From: Duncaniella sp.
GTDB taxonomy: Bacteria > Bacteroidota > Bacteroidia > Bacteroidales > Muribaculaceae
NCBI RefSeq assembly: GCF_029054785.1
Contig: NZ_JAIDEN010000021.1
Coordinates: 1-30,943, forward strand
Direction of reading: 5' to 3'
DNA: 30,943 bases
How positions within the stretch are numbered: the first letter of the stretch is position 1; every line of letters starts with the position of its first letter. The position numbers and the translations under genes are program-made. The notes beneath the pieces were generated by a model. The model made no database searches, was not told where the DNA came from, and worked only from the letters and a program-made list of their open reading frames with translations. This document shows, piece after piece, positions 1-7,844 of this stretch.

Positions 1-35
1 ATTGCTGATCGGGTCTGTTAAGCATCGACAAAACT

Positions 36-51
36 ATTGCCGATGGCAATG
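36..51 (+). terminator. Possible weak terminator of a gene left of the window
   Basis: A 6-bp perfect stem (ATTGCC/GGCAAT) with a 3-nt loop is followed by GTTTTCTTTA. The stem is short, so this is only a candidate end for a transcript that enters from the left edge. Confidence 0.3.
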
Positions 52-154
52 TTTTCTTTAGAATCATCGTTATATATATAATGTATAGGCCCAGGCGCCG
101 GTGTTTTGGTGTGTATATCTTTTTGAGGCCTTTTAATGACAGATTTATTCGATT

Positions 155-1258
155 ATGTATATTGACGATAGACGAACAGTTGTTACCCTTGATGCCGGAG
201 GAACCAATTTTGTGTTCTCCGCGATGAGGGGATGTGAATTCATAGTGTCTCCGTTTTCTCTTGCCGCACATCCTGAGGATCTGTCTCTGTGTCTTGAGAC
301 AATGGTGGAGGGATTCCGACAAGTGATCCGCAATCTTGATGAGCCTCCGGTGGCCATAAGTTTTGCGTTTCCGGGCCCTGCGGATTATGCGAACGGTATA
401 ATAGGTGGCTTTTTGCCGAATTTTCCATCGTTCCGTGACGGTGTTCCGCTGAAGGCTTTCCTCGAAGAGCGCTTTTCACTGCCGGTATTCATCAATAATG
501 ACGGAGATCTTTTTGCTTATGGCGAGGCTCTGTGTGGTGTGTTGCCTGAGATTAACAGGCGGCTTGAAGCGTCAGGGAGCACTAAACGTTATAAGAATCT
601 GCTTGGTTATACGTTCGGCACCGGGTTTGGTGTCGGAATGGTTGTTAACGGCAGGCTTAACAGAGGTGATAATTCATGCGTCGAGACTTTTTGTCTCAGA
701 CACAAGCATGATCCGTCGCTGATTGCGGAGGCAGGGGTGAGTGTCAGGGCGCTAACGTCGGCATACGCTTCGCTCTCCGGTGATGGCGATGGCAGTCTGT
801 CGCCTAAGGATATAAGTCAGATCGCGCTTGGGCTGAAGGAGGGCGACCGAGAGGCGGCCAGGAAGTCTTTCGCACTGATGGGAGAGGTTGCCGGAGATGC
901 TATTGCATCGGCGGCTTCGCTGGTTGATGGTATAATCGTGCTTGGTGGAGGAATAACAGCTTCTCATGGTCTTTTCATGCCTGCGCTGTTGGGAGAGTTG
1001 CGCTCTGAGTTGCGAAATCTTAACGGAGAAAGTGTGAGACGGCTGCAAATGGAGGTTTTTGATCTTGACAACCCTTCGGAGTTTGAAAAATTTGCCAAAG
1101 GTGAAGTCAAAGAGGTCAAGATTCCGGGAACGGACCGATGTGTTCAGTTTGACACGATGAAGCGCGTCGGTATCTGCATTTCAAAACTGGGTGCAAGCAA
1201 GGCTATTTCCATCGGGGCATATACGTTTGCGCTGTCGGAACTTGACATTGCGGAGTAG
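155..1258 (+). CDS. ROK-family sugar kinase (glucokinase-like)
   Basis: This is a cytoplasmic ATP-dependent hexose kinase of the ROK family, probably acting on glucose or a related sugar; the substrate cannot be read from sequence. The ATP phosphate-binding motif DAGGTN is at residues 13-18, and the catalytic motif NND is at 114-116 (D116 as base). A glycine-rich ATP-site segment, IIVLGGGI, lies in the C-terminal half. At 367 aa it is somewhat longer than the usual 300-320 aa ROK kinase. The canonical ROK zinc motif CxCGxxGC is absent. In its place is C175-x4-C180-x2-H183-x-H185, which could be a substitute metal site or no site at all. The gene appears monocistronic, and its downstream neighbour is convergent. 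A -7-like TATCTTTT lies about 40 bp upstream but is a weak match. The family call is firm, the substrate is not. Confidence 0.85.
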   Translation: MYIDDRRTVVTLDAGGTNFVFSAMRGCEFIVSPFSLAAHPEDLSLCLETMVEGFRQVIRNLDEPPVAISFAFPGPADYANGIIGGFLPNFPSFRDGVPLKAFLEERFSLPVFINNDGDLFAYGEALCGVLPEINRRLEASGSTKRYKNLLGYTFGTGFGVGMVVNGRLNRGDNSCVETFCLRHKHDPSLIAEAGVSVRALTSAYASLSGDGDGSLSPKDISQIALGLKEGDREAARKSFALMGEVAGDAIASAASLVDGIIVLGGGITASHGLFMPALLGELRSELRNLNGESVRRLQMEVFDLDNPSEFEKFAKGEVKEVKIPGTDRCVQFDTMKRVGICISKLGASKAISIGAYTFALSELDIAE

Positions 1259-1345
1259 TCAGACCAAGGTATATGTCTCTCCGCAAGGATATGCCTCCGG
1301 CTTTAGGCGAGTTGTATTCAAACTCAAAAGAATGATTATCGTTTT

Positions 1346-1948
1346 CTATTCCGGGAGGATGTTTGAAGCCCAATTGGGAAGCTCTTCGACATAGCGTTTC
1401 GCAAGCTCTCCGTCGCTCAGGCGAAACAAAAGGCGGGCTTCCGCATCCTCGATTGAGTTGTCATAGACATAGAGTCTGTCAACTATCGCAGATAGGATTT
1501 TGCAGTTGGCTATGGACTTGTCGTAGCGGGATATAATTTTTGGAATTGGCACATCATGTCCTCCATCCAACACTCGTTGAGCGACACGCTTCGCATTTAT
1601 TGTCGGCGATTCAGTGGAAACAAAGAACAGACGGATGAAGAATCCGGCTTCTTTCGCTCTGAGGATGTAATCCACCTTATCGGTAGCCGACATCACAGTC
1701 TCAAAGATATGGCTCTTGCGTTCGGCAAGACATTTTTCTCTCCATTCATTGCAATAGTTGGCTGCTTGGAGAACTGATGCCTGATTGTTCCAGTCGCCGA
1801 ACACATCGCGGGCGACATTGTCAGGATTGATATATTCCGAATCCTCCAGCCATTCATGATGCAAAATTTTGGAGGTCACGGATGTCTTGCCCGACCCATT
1901 GGGACCGGCAATCACAATCAGAACAGGGCGATGATTACTTGCTGCCAT
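1346..1948 (-). CDS. Zeta-toxin-like P-loop kinase
   Basis: This 200-aa protein has a Walker A motif GPNGSGKT at residues 15-22, followed by NPD at 41-43, the family motif FETVMS at 82-87, and an RVxxGGHDVP segment at about 125-134 leading to R141-Y142. That order matches small zeta-toxin/AAA-type kinases. Characterised zeta toxins phosphorylate UDP-N-acetylglucosamine and so poison cell-wall precursor synthesis; whether this one does is unknown. Its start overlaps the end of the upstream 71-codon gene by 14 nt, which suggests translational coupling. That gene is not recognisably the epsilon antitoxin. The pair may be a toxin-antitoxin module or a housekeeping kinase with a small partner. Confidence 0.75.
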   Translation of the reverse strand: MAASNHRPVLIVIAGPNGSGKTSVTSKILHHEWLEDSEYINPDNVARDVFGDWNNQASVLQAANYCNEWREKCLAERKSHIFETVMSATDKVDYILRAKEAGFFIRLFFVSTESPTINAKRVAQRVLDGGHDVPIPKIISRYDKSIANCKILSAIVDRLYVYDNSIEDAEARLLFRLSDGELAKRYVEELPNWASNILPE

Positions 1949-2150
1949 TCTTTATCCTGTTTATGGCATCGCCCCATTTCTCTTGTGCCGCCTGCGTAGC
2001 AGCCTCAATACCGGCAGCTACACGCTCTGCTGCCCGGCGGGTGCTTTCGCGGGCATCCTCGGCAACCTCACGCATAATCTGTGCCATGCGCTCATCGCCC
2101 GGCTCTTCCATCGACGTCAGTCGATAACTATTCATCTCAGCTTCCGACAT
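1935..2150 (-). CDS. Small charged helical protein, candidate antitoxin
   Basis: This 71-aa protein has no family I can name. Residues about 13-60 are rich in E, R, A and M, with ERMAQIM and alternating AxxxA/RR patterns typical of a long amphipathic or coiled-coil helix. It has no signal peptide and no membrane segment. It lies immediately upstream of the zeta-toxin-like kinase and overlaps it by 14 nt. It also sits right behind a good -7 element at 2174-2181, so it is the first gene of the pair. Antitoxin-first order and overlapping frames are common in toxin-antitoxin modules; the antitoxin role is inferred from that layout only. Confidence 0.6.
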   Translation of the reverse strand: MSEAEMNSYRLTSMEEPGDERMAQIMREVAEDARESTRRAAERVAAGIEAATQAAQEKWGDAINRIKNGSK

Positions 2151-2173
2151 AATCTATTTTTATTATTCAACGC

Positions 2174-2181
2174 CAAAGTTA
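2174..2181 (-). promoter_or_regulatory. -7 promoter element for the small protein/zeta module
   Basis: On the minus strand this reads TAACTTTG, a full match to the Bacteroidetes -7 consensus TAnnTTTG. It lies 24 bp upstream of the start at 2150. No good -33 TTTG is seen at the expected distance. Confidence 0.6.
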
Positions 2182-2246
2182 GTAAAAATGTAAGAGTCTA
2201 ATCCTATCAAAAAGGATTTTCTGCCTAAATTTTCATTGCATTTCAG

Positions 2247-2290
2247 CTAAAAAGAAAAATGGAGTGTAACTTGGGGGCTACACTCCATTT
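2247..2290 (-). terminator. Intrinsic terminator of dnaK
   Basis: A 12-bp perfect stem (AAATGGAGTGTA/TACACTCCATTT, 2257-2268 and 2279-2290) has a 10-nt loop. On the minus strand it is followed by TTTTCTTTTT. It starts about 30 bp past the dnaK stop and separates dnaK from the zeta module promoter. Confidence 0.85.
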
Positions 2291-2321
2291 ATATGGATTT
2301 AGATATTTCTGAATTGAGGGG

Positions 2322-4226
2322 TTACTTCACTTCCTCGAATTCTACGTCGTCGACGTGGCCTTCGCCGGGGTTGCCTGCCTGTGAGGCGCCGGGGGTAGGA
2401 CCTGCCTGGGCGTTGCCTGCTGCCTGCTGGGCGTTGAGGATTTCCTGCTGGATGGCACCGAAGGTGTTCTGGATTTCGGTGATTGCAGAGTCGATGGCTG
2501 CGATGTCCTGTGCCTTGTGGGCTTCTTTCAGTTTGTTGAGGGCATTGTCGATCTGAGCTTTCTTGTCAGCGGGGATCTTGTCGCTGAGTTCCTGAAGCTG
2601 CTTTTCGGTCTGGAAGATGACTGTGTCGGCGTGGTTGAGTTTGTCGATCTTTTCCTTTTCCTTCGCGTCAGCAGCGGCGTTGGCTTCGGCTTCTTTCTTC
2701 ATGCGTTCGATTTCGGCGTCGGTCAGGCCGCTTGATGCTTCGATTCGGATGCTCTGTTCTTTGCCGGTTGCTTTGTCCTTGGCAGATACGTTGAGGATGC
2801 CGTTGGCGTCGACTTCGAAGGTGACTTCGATCTGCGGGATACCACGGGGTGCGGGTGCGATTCCGTCGAGGTGGAATTTGCCGAGAGTCTTGTCGTCTTT
2901 GGCCATCGGGCGTTCGCCCTGAAGGACGTGGATCTCAACAGAGGGCTGGTTGTCAGTTGCGGTAGAGAAGGTCTCGCTCTTGCGGGTCGGGATGGTTGTG
3001 TTGGCTTCGATCATCTTGGTCATCACGCCGCCGAGGGTCTCGATGCCGATTGACAGAGGCACAACGTCAAGAAGGAGGACGTCTTTGACATCACCTGAAA
3101 GCACACCGCCCTGGATGGCTGCACCTACGGCTACGACTTCGTCGGGGTTTACGCCCTTTGAAGGAGCTTTGCCGAAGAATTTTTCAACCACCTGCTGGAT
3201 TGCGGGGATACGGGTTGATCCGCCGACGAGGATGACTTCGTCAATGTCCTTCGGGGTCATGCCTGCATCCTTAAGAGCCTGTTCGCAGGGTTTGATGGTT
3301 GCCTGGATGAGGTTGTCGGCGAGCTGCTCGAACTGAGCGCGTGTGAGGGTCTTCACAAGGTGCTTCGGGCCTGTTGCAGTAGCAGTGATGTAGGGGAGGT
3401 TGATTTCGGTGGAAGTTGTCGACGAAAGTTCGATTTTTGCTTTTTCGGCAGCTTCTTTAAGACGCTGGAGGGCCATCGCGTCCTTGCGGAGGTCGATGCC
3501 TTCTTCTTTTTCGAATTCGTTGGCGAGCCAGTCGATGATTACGTGGTCGAAGTCGTCACCGCCAAGGTGGGTGTCACCGTTGGTGGATTTTACTTCAAAC
3601 ACACCGTCGCCGAGTTCGAGGATGGAGATATCGAAAGTACCGCCGCCAAGGTCGAATACTGCGATCTTCTGGTCTTTGTCTGATTTGTCAAGACCGTAGG
3701 CGAGGGCTGCGGCTGTCGGTTCGTTGACGATACGCTTTACGGTGAGGCCTGCGATTTCGCCTGCTTCTTTTGTGGCCTGACGCTGAGAGTCGTTGAAGTA
3801 TGCGGGGACGGTGATGACGGCTTCGGTCACTGACTGGCCCAGATAGTCTTCGGCGGTTTTCTTCATTTTCTGAAGGATCATGGCCGAGATTTCCTGAGGA
3901 GTGTATTCGCGACCGTCGATGTCGACACGGGGTGTATTGTTGTCGCTGCGTACAACCTTGTAAGGTACGCGGTCGATTTCTTTTTCAACCTGGTTGTATG
4001 TCTCACCCATGAAACGCTTGATCGAGTTGATTGTGCGTTTGGGGTTTGTGATGGCCTGACGTTTTGCGGGGTCACCTACTTTACGTTCGCCGCCGTCCAC
4101 AAATGCGACAATTGACGGTGTCGTGTTGCGGCCTTCGCTGTTAGGAATAACGACGGGGTCGTTGCCTTCAAGGACTGAAACGCAGGAGTTGGTTGTTCCA
4201 AGGTCAATACCAATAATTTTTCCCAT
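2322..4226 (-). CDS. dnaK: Hsp70 chaperone DnaK
   Basis: DnaK is the cytoplasmic ATP-dependent Hsp70 chaperone working with DnaJ and GrpE. At 634 aa it is close to the 638 aa of E. coli. The N-terminal ATPase domain has DLGTTNS (8-14), the VNEPTAAALAYG segment and the phosphate motif DLGGGTFD. The interdomain linker VLLLDVVPLSIG leads into the beta-sandwich substrate domain, then the charged helical lid, then a disordered Gly/Ala/Gln-rich tail. It ends in EFEEVK, the usual acidic DnaK terminus. dnaJ and grpE are not adjacent. I see no CIRCE inverted repeat and no clean TAnnTTTG promoter upstream. asnA lies upstream on the same strand, 322 bp away, with a hairpin in between. Confidence 0.98.
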   Translation of the reverse strand: MGKIIGIDLGTTNSCVSVLEGNDPVVIPNSEGRNTTPSIVAFVDGGERKVGDPAKRQAITNPKRTINSIKRFMGETYNQVEKEIDRVPYKVVRSDNNTPRVDIDGREYTPQEISAMILQKMKKTAEDYLGQSVTEAVITVPAYFNDSQRQATKEAGEIAGLTVKRIVNEPTAAALAYGLDKSDKDQKIAVFDLGGGTFDISILELGDGVFEVKSTNGDTHLGGDDFDHVIIDWLANEFEKEEGIDLRKDAMALQRLKEAAEKAKIELSSTTSTEINLPYITATATGPKHLVKTLTRAQFEQLADNLIQATIKPCEQALKDAGMTPKDIDEVILVGGSTRIPAIQQVVEKFFGKAPSKGVNPDEVVAVGAAIQGGVLSGDVKDVLLLDVVPLSIGIETLGGVMTKMIEANTTIPTRKSETFSTATDNQPSVEIHVLQGERPMAKDDKTLGKFHLDGIAPAPRGIPQIEVTFEVDANGILNVSAKDKATGKEQSIRIEASSGLTDAEIERMKKEAEANAAADAKEKEKIDKLNHADTVIFQTEKQLQELSDKIPADKKAQIDNALNKLKEAHKAQDIAAIDSAITEIQNTFGAIQQEILNAQQAAGNAQAGPTPGASQAGNPGEGHVDDVEFEEVK

Positions 4227-4433
4227 AATGATTATAATTTTATGTTTTATTTTTTTGATTATTGTTTATTTTCTGTCATCGGGTTTGCAGGCGGAGCAGC
4301 CTATTGGGTCTGCACTTCTGTCGCCCGACATCCAATTATGTAACAAATTTTGTGCCAAAAAGGTTGTGGGAATTGTAAATGCTTAATGATCATTGTATTT
4401 TGTGTGTTCTGTACACTGCCATAATAACTGACA

Positions 4434-4470
4434 CGGTCTGCCAATACGACAGATGCGTAAAGGCAGACCG
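4434..4470 (-). other. Hairpin between asnA and dnaK
   Basis: A 9-bp perfect inverted repeat (CGGTCTGCC/GGCAGACCG) has a 19-nt loop. It lies about 80 bp past the asnA stop and 208 bp before the dnaK start. There is no U-run after it on the minus strand, so it may be an atypical asnA terminator or a leader structure. Apart from this, the 322-bp gap is AT-rich and I see nothing else firm in it. Confidence 0.4.
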
Positions 4471-4548
4471 CTGATTACTATGTGTAAAAAAGATGTTAGG
4501 GTTTTGTATATTTTAGTAACTTTTGAAAATTAACCATAGTGGTTTTGA

Positions 4549-5583
4549 CTAAAGCAATTCTATGCCTGCTTCTGCGCAGGCTGTTATCTGTTCTTCGGGC
4601 CAGATTGAGGCTTGTACTTCTCCGATGTGGGCTTTGTGAAGCAGGAACATGCAGAGCCTGCTCTGTCCGATGCCTCCGCCGATGGAGTAGGGTAGCTTGC
4701 CTTCAAGCAGCATTTTGTGGAATGTCAGAGAGGAGCGCTCGGTGCATTGGCGGAGTTCAAGCTGCTCGCGCAGCGATTCCGGACTGACGCGGATGCCCAT
4801 TGACGAGATTTCAAAGGGGATGTTCAGGACCGGATTCCAGAGGATGATGTCGCCGTTTAGGCCCTGAAAGCCTTCTTCGTTGGTGCTGATCCAGTCGTCA
4901 TAGTCAGGAGAGCGTCCGTCATGGGGCTGGCCGTCGCTGAGTGGTGCCCCTATACCTATAATAAATATGGCTCCGTGTTCGCGGGCGCAGATTGTCTCTC
5001 TTTCGCGCGGTGTTTTGTCGGGGTAAAGCCTGGCAAGTTCCTCTGCATGCACGAAGGTTATTTCCGGCGGAAGGACTGGGGTTATGTGTGGGAATTTTTC
5101 ATAGACGGTCTGTTCGACTTCAAGCAGAGTTTTATAGATTGTTCGTACAGTCTGTTTCAGATAGGCCAGAGTTCGGTCTTCTTTCCGGATTGTTTTTTCC
5201 CAGTCCCATTGGTCGACATAGAGCGAATGGATGTTGTCAAGGTCTTCGAAAGTCCGGATGGCGTTCATGTCGGTGTAAAGGCCGTAGCCTGGGGCTATGT
5301 TGTATGCGCCAAGTTTATAGCGCTTCCATTTTGCGAGTGAGTGGACCACTTCGGCCTTGCGTCCTCCCATGGCGTCAATCTTAAATGATACGGCTTCTTC
5401 CACTCCGTTGAGATTGTCGTTGAGTCCTGTTCCTGTCAGGAGAAATAGGGGTGCGGTCACACGGCGCAGTTTCAACTCGCGTGCAAAAATGGTCTGGAAT
5501 GTGTCTTTGACCATTTTGATTGCTACTTCTGTTGTTTCCGGTAGCAATTTGCGATGATATTTTTCAGGAATGATAAGTGGCAT
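4549..5583 (-). CDS. asnA: Aspartate-ammonia ligase (asparagine synthetase A)
   Basis: AsnA makes asparagine from aspartate, ammonia and ATP, releasing AMP and pyrophosphate. The fold is that of a class II aminoacyl-tRNA synthetase catalytic core. At 344 aa it compares with 330 aa in E. coli. The N-terminal part carries the TGLNDNLNG region followed by VSFKID. Near the C-terminus lie SMGIRVSPESL and the class II motif 3-like GGGIGQSRLCM, then SIWPEEQ. No glutaminase domain is present, so the nitrogen source is ammonia, unlike AsnB. A Bacteroidetes -7 element lies about 35 bp upstream. The gene is divergent from the threonylcarbamoyl-AMP synthase run and is followed on the same strand by dnaK. 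Confidence 0.95.
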   Translation of the reverse strand: MPLIIPEKYHRKLLPETTEVAIKMVKDTFQTIFARELKLRRVTAPLFLLTGTGLNDNLNGVEEAVSFKIDAMGGRKAEVVHSLAKWKRYKLGAYNIAPGYGLYTDMNAIRTFEDLDNIHSLYVDQWDWEKTIRKEDRTLAYLKQTVRTIYKTLLEVEQTVYEKFPHITPVLPPEITFVHAEELARLYPDKTPRERETICAREHGAIFIIGIGAPLSDGQPHDGRSPDYDDWISTNEEGFQGLNGDIILWNPVLNIPFEISSMGIRVSPESLREQLELRQCTERSSLTFHKMLLEGKLPYSIGGGIGQSRLCMFLLHKAHIGEVQASIWPEEQITACAEAGIELL

Positions 5584-5619
5584 GATTCAATGTTGATATG
5601 ATGTCGTATTGATATGTGG

Positions 5620-5651
5620 CAAAGATAGTGGTAAAAACTTTATTATGCAAG
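5620..5651 (-). promoter_or_regulatory. asnA promoter
   Basis: The minus strand has TATCTTTG at 5627-5620, a full TAnnTTTG match, followed by CC. A 3-of-4 -33 element (CTTG, 5651-5648) lies 20 bp upstream. The expected start is about 30 nt before the asnA ATG. Confidence 0.65.
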
Positions 5652-5810
5652 CAAAATGCAATAATTTTTATAATTTTGTTATCAAAATGATAATTTAGTA
5701 TGATTCCGTCCTGCATTTTTCTATTGCAGAACTTGTTTTGCGGTGGGGCGGCAGGAGATATTTTTTTTGAATTAGTCATTATATAAGTGGTGTAATAGAA
5801 AGAAATAAAT

Positions 5811-5818
5811 TAAATTTG
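5811..5818 (+). promoter_or_regulatory. -7 promoter element for the threonylcarbamoyl-AMP synthase run
   Basis: TAAATTTG is a full match to TAnnTTTG and lies 31 bp before the GTG start at 5850. No convincing -33 TTTG is present at 19-21 bp upstream. Confidence 0.5.
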
Positions 5819-5849
5819 CATAAACAAACGTTTCAATCGACCCTGTATA

Positions 5850-6422
5850 GTGACAAATTTAGATCAAGATATTTCGTCAGCAGTTGCTGCTCTCCGCAAA
5901 GGGGGGATCATTGTCTATCCGACAGATACGGTCTGGGGGATAGGCTGTGATGCCTGTAATTCAGAAGCTGTGCGCAAGGTTTTTGAAATAAAGAGACGTG
6001 CGGATTCGAAAGCGCTGATCACTCTTGTCGCTGACGAAGAGGATATTTCCCGCTATACGACATCGGATGGTGTCTCAGCACGTGAATTGGCCAACGAATC
6101 AGAGCGGCCGACAACGGTCATTTATCCCAAAGCAGTCGGACTTGCGCCTGAACTGATCGGCGAGGACGGAAGTGTCGGGATGCGCCTGACAAGAGAGGCG
6201 GTGTCGGCGGCGATATGCCGTGGCTTAGGGAGGCCGATTGTCTCGACATCGGCCAACATAAGCGGATGTCCGGCTCCGGCGCTTTACAGTGAAATCTCCG
6301 AGGAAATTCTTAATGCTGCCGACTATGTGGTGGAGGCGCGGCGTGATGACCGGATCAAAGCACAGCCTTCAAGAATAATAAAAATAGAGCCTGACGGCTC
6401 CGTTACAGTTATACGTCCGTGA
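5850..6422 (+). CDS. L-threonylcarbamoyladenylate synthase (YrdC/Sua5 family)
   Basis: This enzyme makes L-threonylcarbamoyl-AMP from threonine, bicarbonate and ATP, the first step of the t6A modification at position 37 of ANN-decoding tRNAs. The 190-aa protein is a single YrdC domain with no C-terminal Sua5 domain. Visible signatures are PTDTVWG (24-30), KRRADSK (48-54) for nucleotide binding, and STSANIS (132-138). The start is GTG, preceded by a promoter element 31 bp upstream, with no good upstream ATG in frame. Its TGA overlaps the GTG of the next gene by 4 nt, implying translational coupling with the sugar transferase. Confidence 0.93.
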   Translation: MTNLDQDISSAVAALRKGGIIVYPTDTVWGIGCDACNSEAVRKVFEIKRRADSKALITLVADEEDISRYTTSDGVSARELANESERPTTVIYPKAVGLAPELIGEDGSVGMRLTREAVSAAICRGLGRPIVSTSANISGCPAPALYSEISEEILNAADYVVEARRDDRIKAQPSRIIKIEPDGSVTVIRP

Positions 6423-7819
6423 AGGCCAGGGTCAGTTATGCTCTAAGGAGTTTTTATGTTGGCGCGGATTATCTGTCAACGCTTGTCGGAGTGGTAGTTT
6501 TCACTTTGGCACGTTTTTTCATGATCGGGCCTTTGCAGAATATCTATTCCGGATTCTGGGCTTTTGTGAATTCTCCGGGTTTACGGCTGACGCTGGTCTT
6601 GTTTCCGGTGATGATGCTGGCTTTGTATTGTGTGTCCGGCTATTATGTCAATGTCCTGAACAAATCGAGGATCAGGGATTTTCTGAATACAATGTGTTGT
6701 GTGGCCATCGGTTCGGTGATATTTTTCATGGTCGTGCTGCTGAACGACGTATTGCCGCGGCGTATACACAATTACGAACTGCTGCTGATTCTTTTCAGCT
6801 GTATGTTTGTTCCGGTCTTTTGCTCCAGGTTACTGGTGACATCGCTGATAAAATCCTATTTCTCTCACCATTCGCGTCGGCAGAAATTGCTCATGCTCGG
6901 CGATGGCGCTAAAGCCGGCACTCTGAAGCGGGATGCCGCCAGATGTTCCAAGGAGATTGTCGGGACGATTCCGCTGACAGACTGGTCTGCTGACGGTGCG
7001 GTCTATACGCATGCTTATTTCCGGAGTCAGCTGGAGGGGCAACATGCCGACGGTTTTATTCTGTCATTGTCAGCTCTTCCTCAGGACAGATGGATGAAAA
7101 TCATCTGTGAGCTATATCTTTTGGATTGCCCGATCATAGTGTCGGTTGATGAATATCGCCTGCTGACATCAAAAGTAGTCTATGACAATCTGCTGTCAGA
7201 GCCTCTGATGGATATTTCGTCATTGATGCTTCCGGAAACCACTGTCGCCGTAAAACGCAGCATTGACGTGGTCGGTTCGGCTATCGGACTGCTTGTGGCG
7301 ATGCCGGTCATGCTGATTCTTGGCTGTCTTGTCAAGTTCGGATCAAAGGGACCGGTCATATATTCGCAGGAGCGGATCGGGCAGCACCGCACCCCGTTCA
7401 GGATATATAAATTGCGTTCGATGAAAGTCGATGCCGAAAAGGCCGGCCCTGCGCTCTCTGCCGAGGACGATCCGAGGGTGACGCGTATCGGTCGCTTCAT
7501 GAGAAAATACAGGCTTGATGAACTCCCCAATCTGTGGAACGTATTGCGGGGCGATATGTCACTGGTCGGGCCGCGCCCCGAACGAGAATTTTTCCTCAGG
7601 CAGATGCGTGAGGTCGCTCCATACTGCACTTTGCTCCATCAGGTCAGGCCTGGGCTGACATCTCTCGGCATGGTCAAGTTTGGTTATGCTGCATCTGTCG
7701 AGGAGATGCTGCTTCGTTTGAAATATGATTTGCTTTACATTCAGAACCTTTCGCTTACCCTCGATCTTAAAATCATGTTCTACACTTTGAGGACAATCAT
7801 AAAAGGGGAAGGGGTCTGA
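6419..7819 (+). CDS. Polyprenyl-phosphate sugar-1-phosphate transferase
   Basis: An inner-membrane initiating transferase that moves a sugar-1-phosphate from a nucleotide sugar to undecaprenyl phosphate, the first step of exopolysaccharide, capsule or O-antigen synthesis. The 466 aa carry about four hydrophobic segments in the first 150 residues and a soluble middle region beginning KLLMLGDG. A fifth hydrophobic segment after KRSIDVVGS opens the bacterial sugar transferase domain. That domain shows KGPVIYSQERIG, YKLRSMK, RKYRLDELPNLWNVL and GDMSLVGPRPE, all conserved catalytic motifs. The donor sugar is unknown. The start is GTG, inside the stop of the preceding gene. No other glycan genes are nearby, so it looks like an orphan initiator rather than part of a capsule locus. 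Confidence 0.92.
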   Translation: MKARVSYALRSFYVGADYLSTLVGVVVFTLARFFMIGPLQNIYSGFWAFVNSPGLRLTLVLFPVMMLALYCVSGYYVNVLNKSRIRDFLNTMCCVAIGSVIFFMVVLLNDVLPRRIHNYELLLILFSCMFVPVFCSRLLVTSLIKSYFSHHSRRQKLLMLGDGAKAGTLKRDAARCSKEIVGTIPLTDWSADGAVYTHAYFRSQLEGQHADGFILSLSALPQDRWMKIICELYLLDCPIIVSVDEYRLLTSKVVYDNLLSEPLMDISSLMLPETTVAVKRSIDVVGSAIGLLVAMPVMLILGCLVKFGSKGPVIYSQERIGQHRTPFRIYKLRSMKVDAEKAGPALSAEDDPRVTRIGRFMRKYRLDELPNLWNVLRGDMSLVGPRPEREFFLRQMREVAPYCTLLHQVRPGLTSLGMVKFGYAASVEEMLLRLKYDLLYIQNLSLTLDLKIMFYTLRTIIKGEGV

Positions 7820-7844
7820 ATATCATACAAATAAAGATGAAGAG

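Noticed and set aside
1267..1296. Hairpin AGGTATAT/ATATGCCT between the convergent ROK and zeta genes as a terminator.
   Set aside because: It has a G-U pair, a 14-nt loop and no T-run on either side.
4342..4357. Sigma-54-like site TGGCAC-N5-TTGTT upstream of dnaK on the minus strand.
   Set aside because: The -12 part lacks the consensus GC, there is no activator gene nearby, and AT-rich gaps give such matches by chance.
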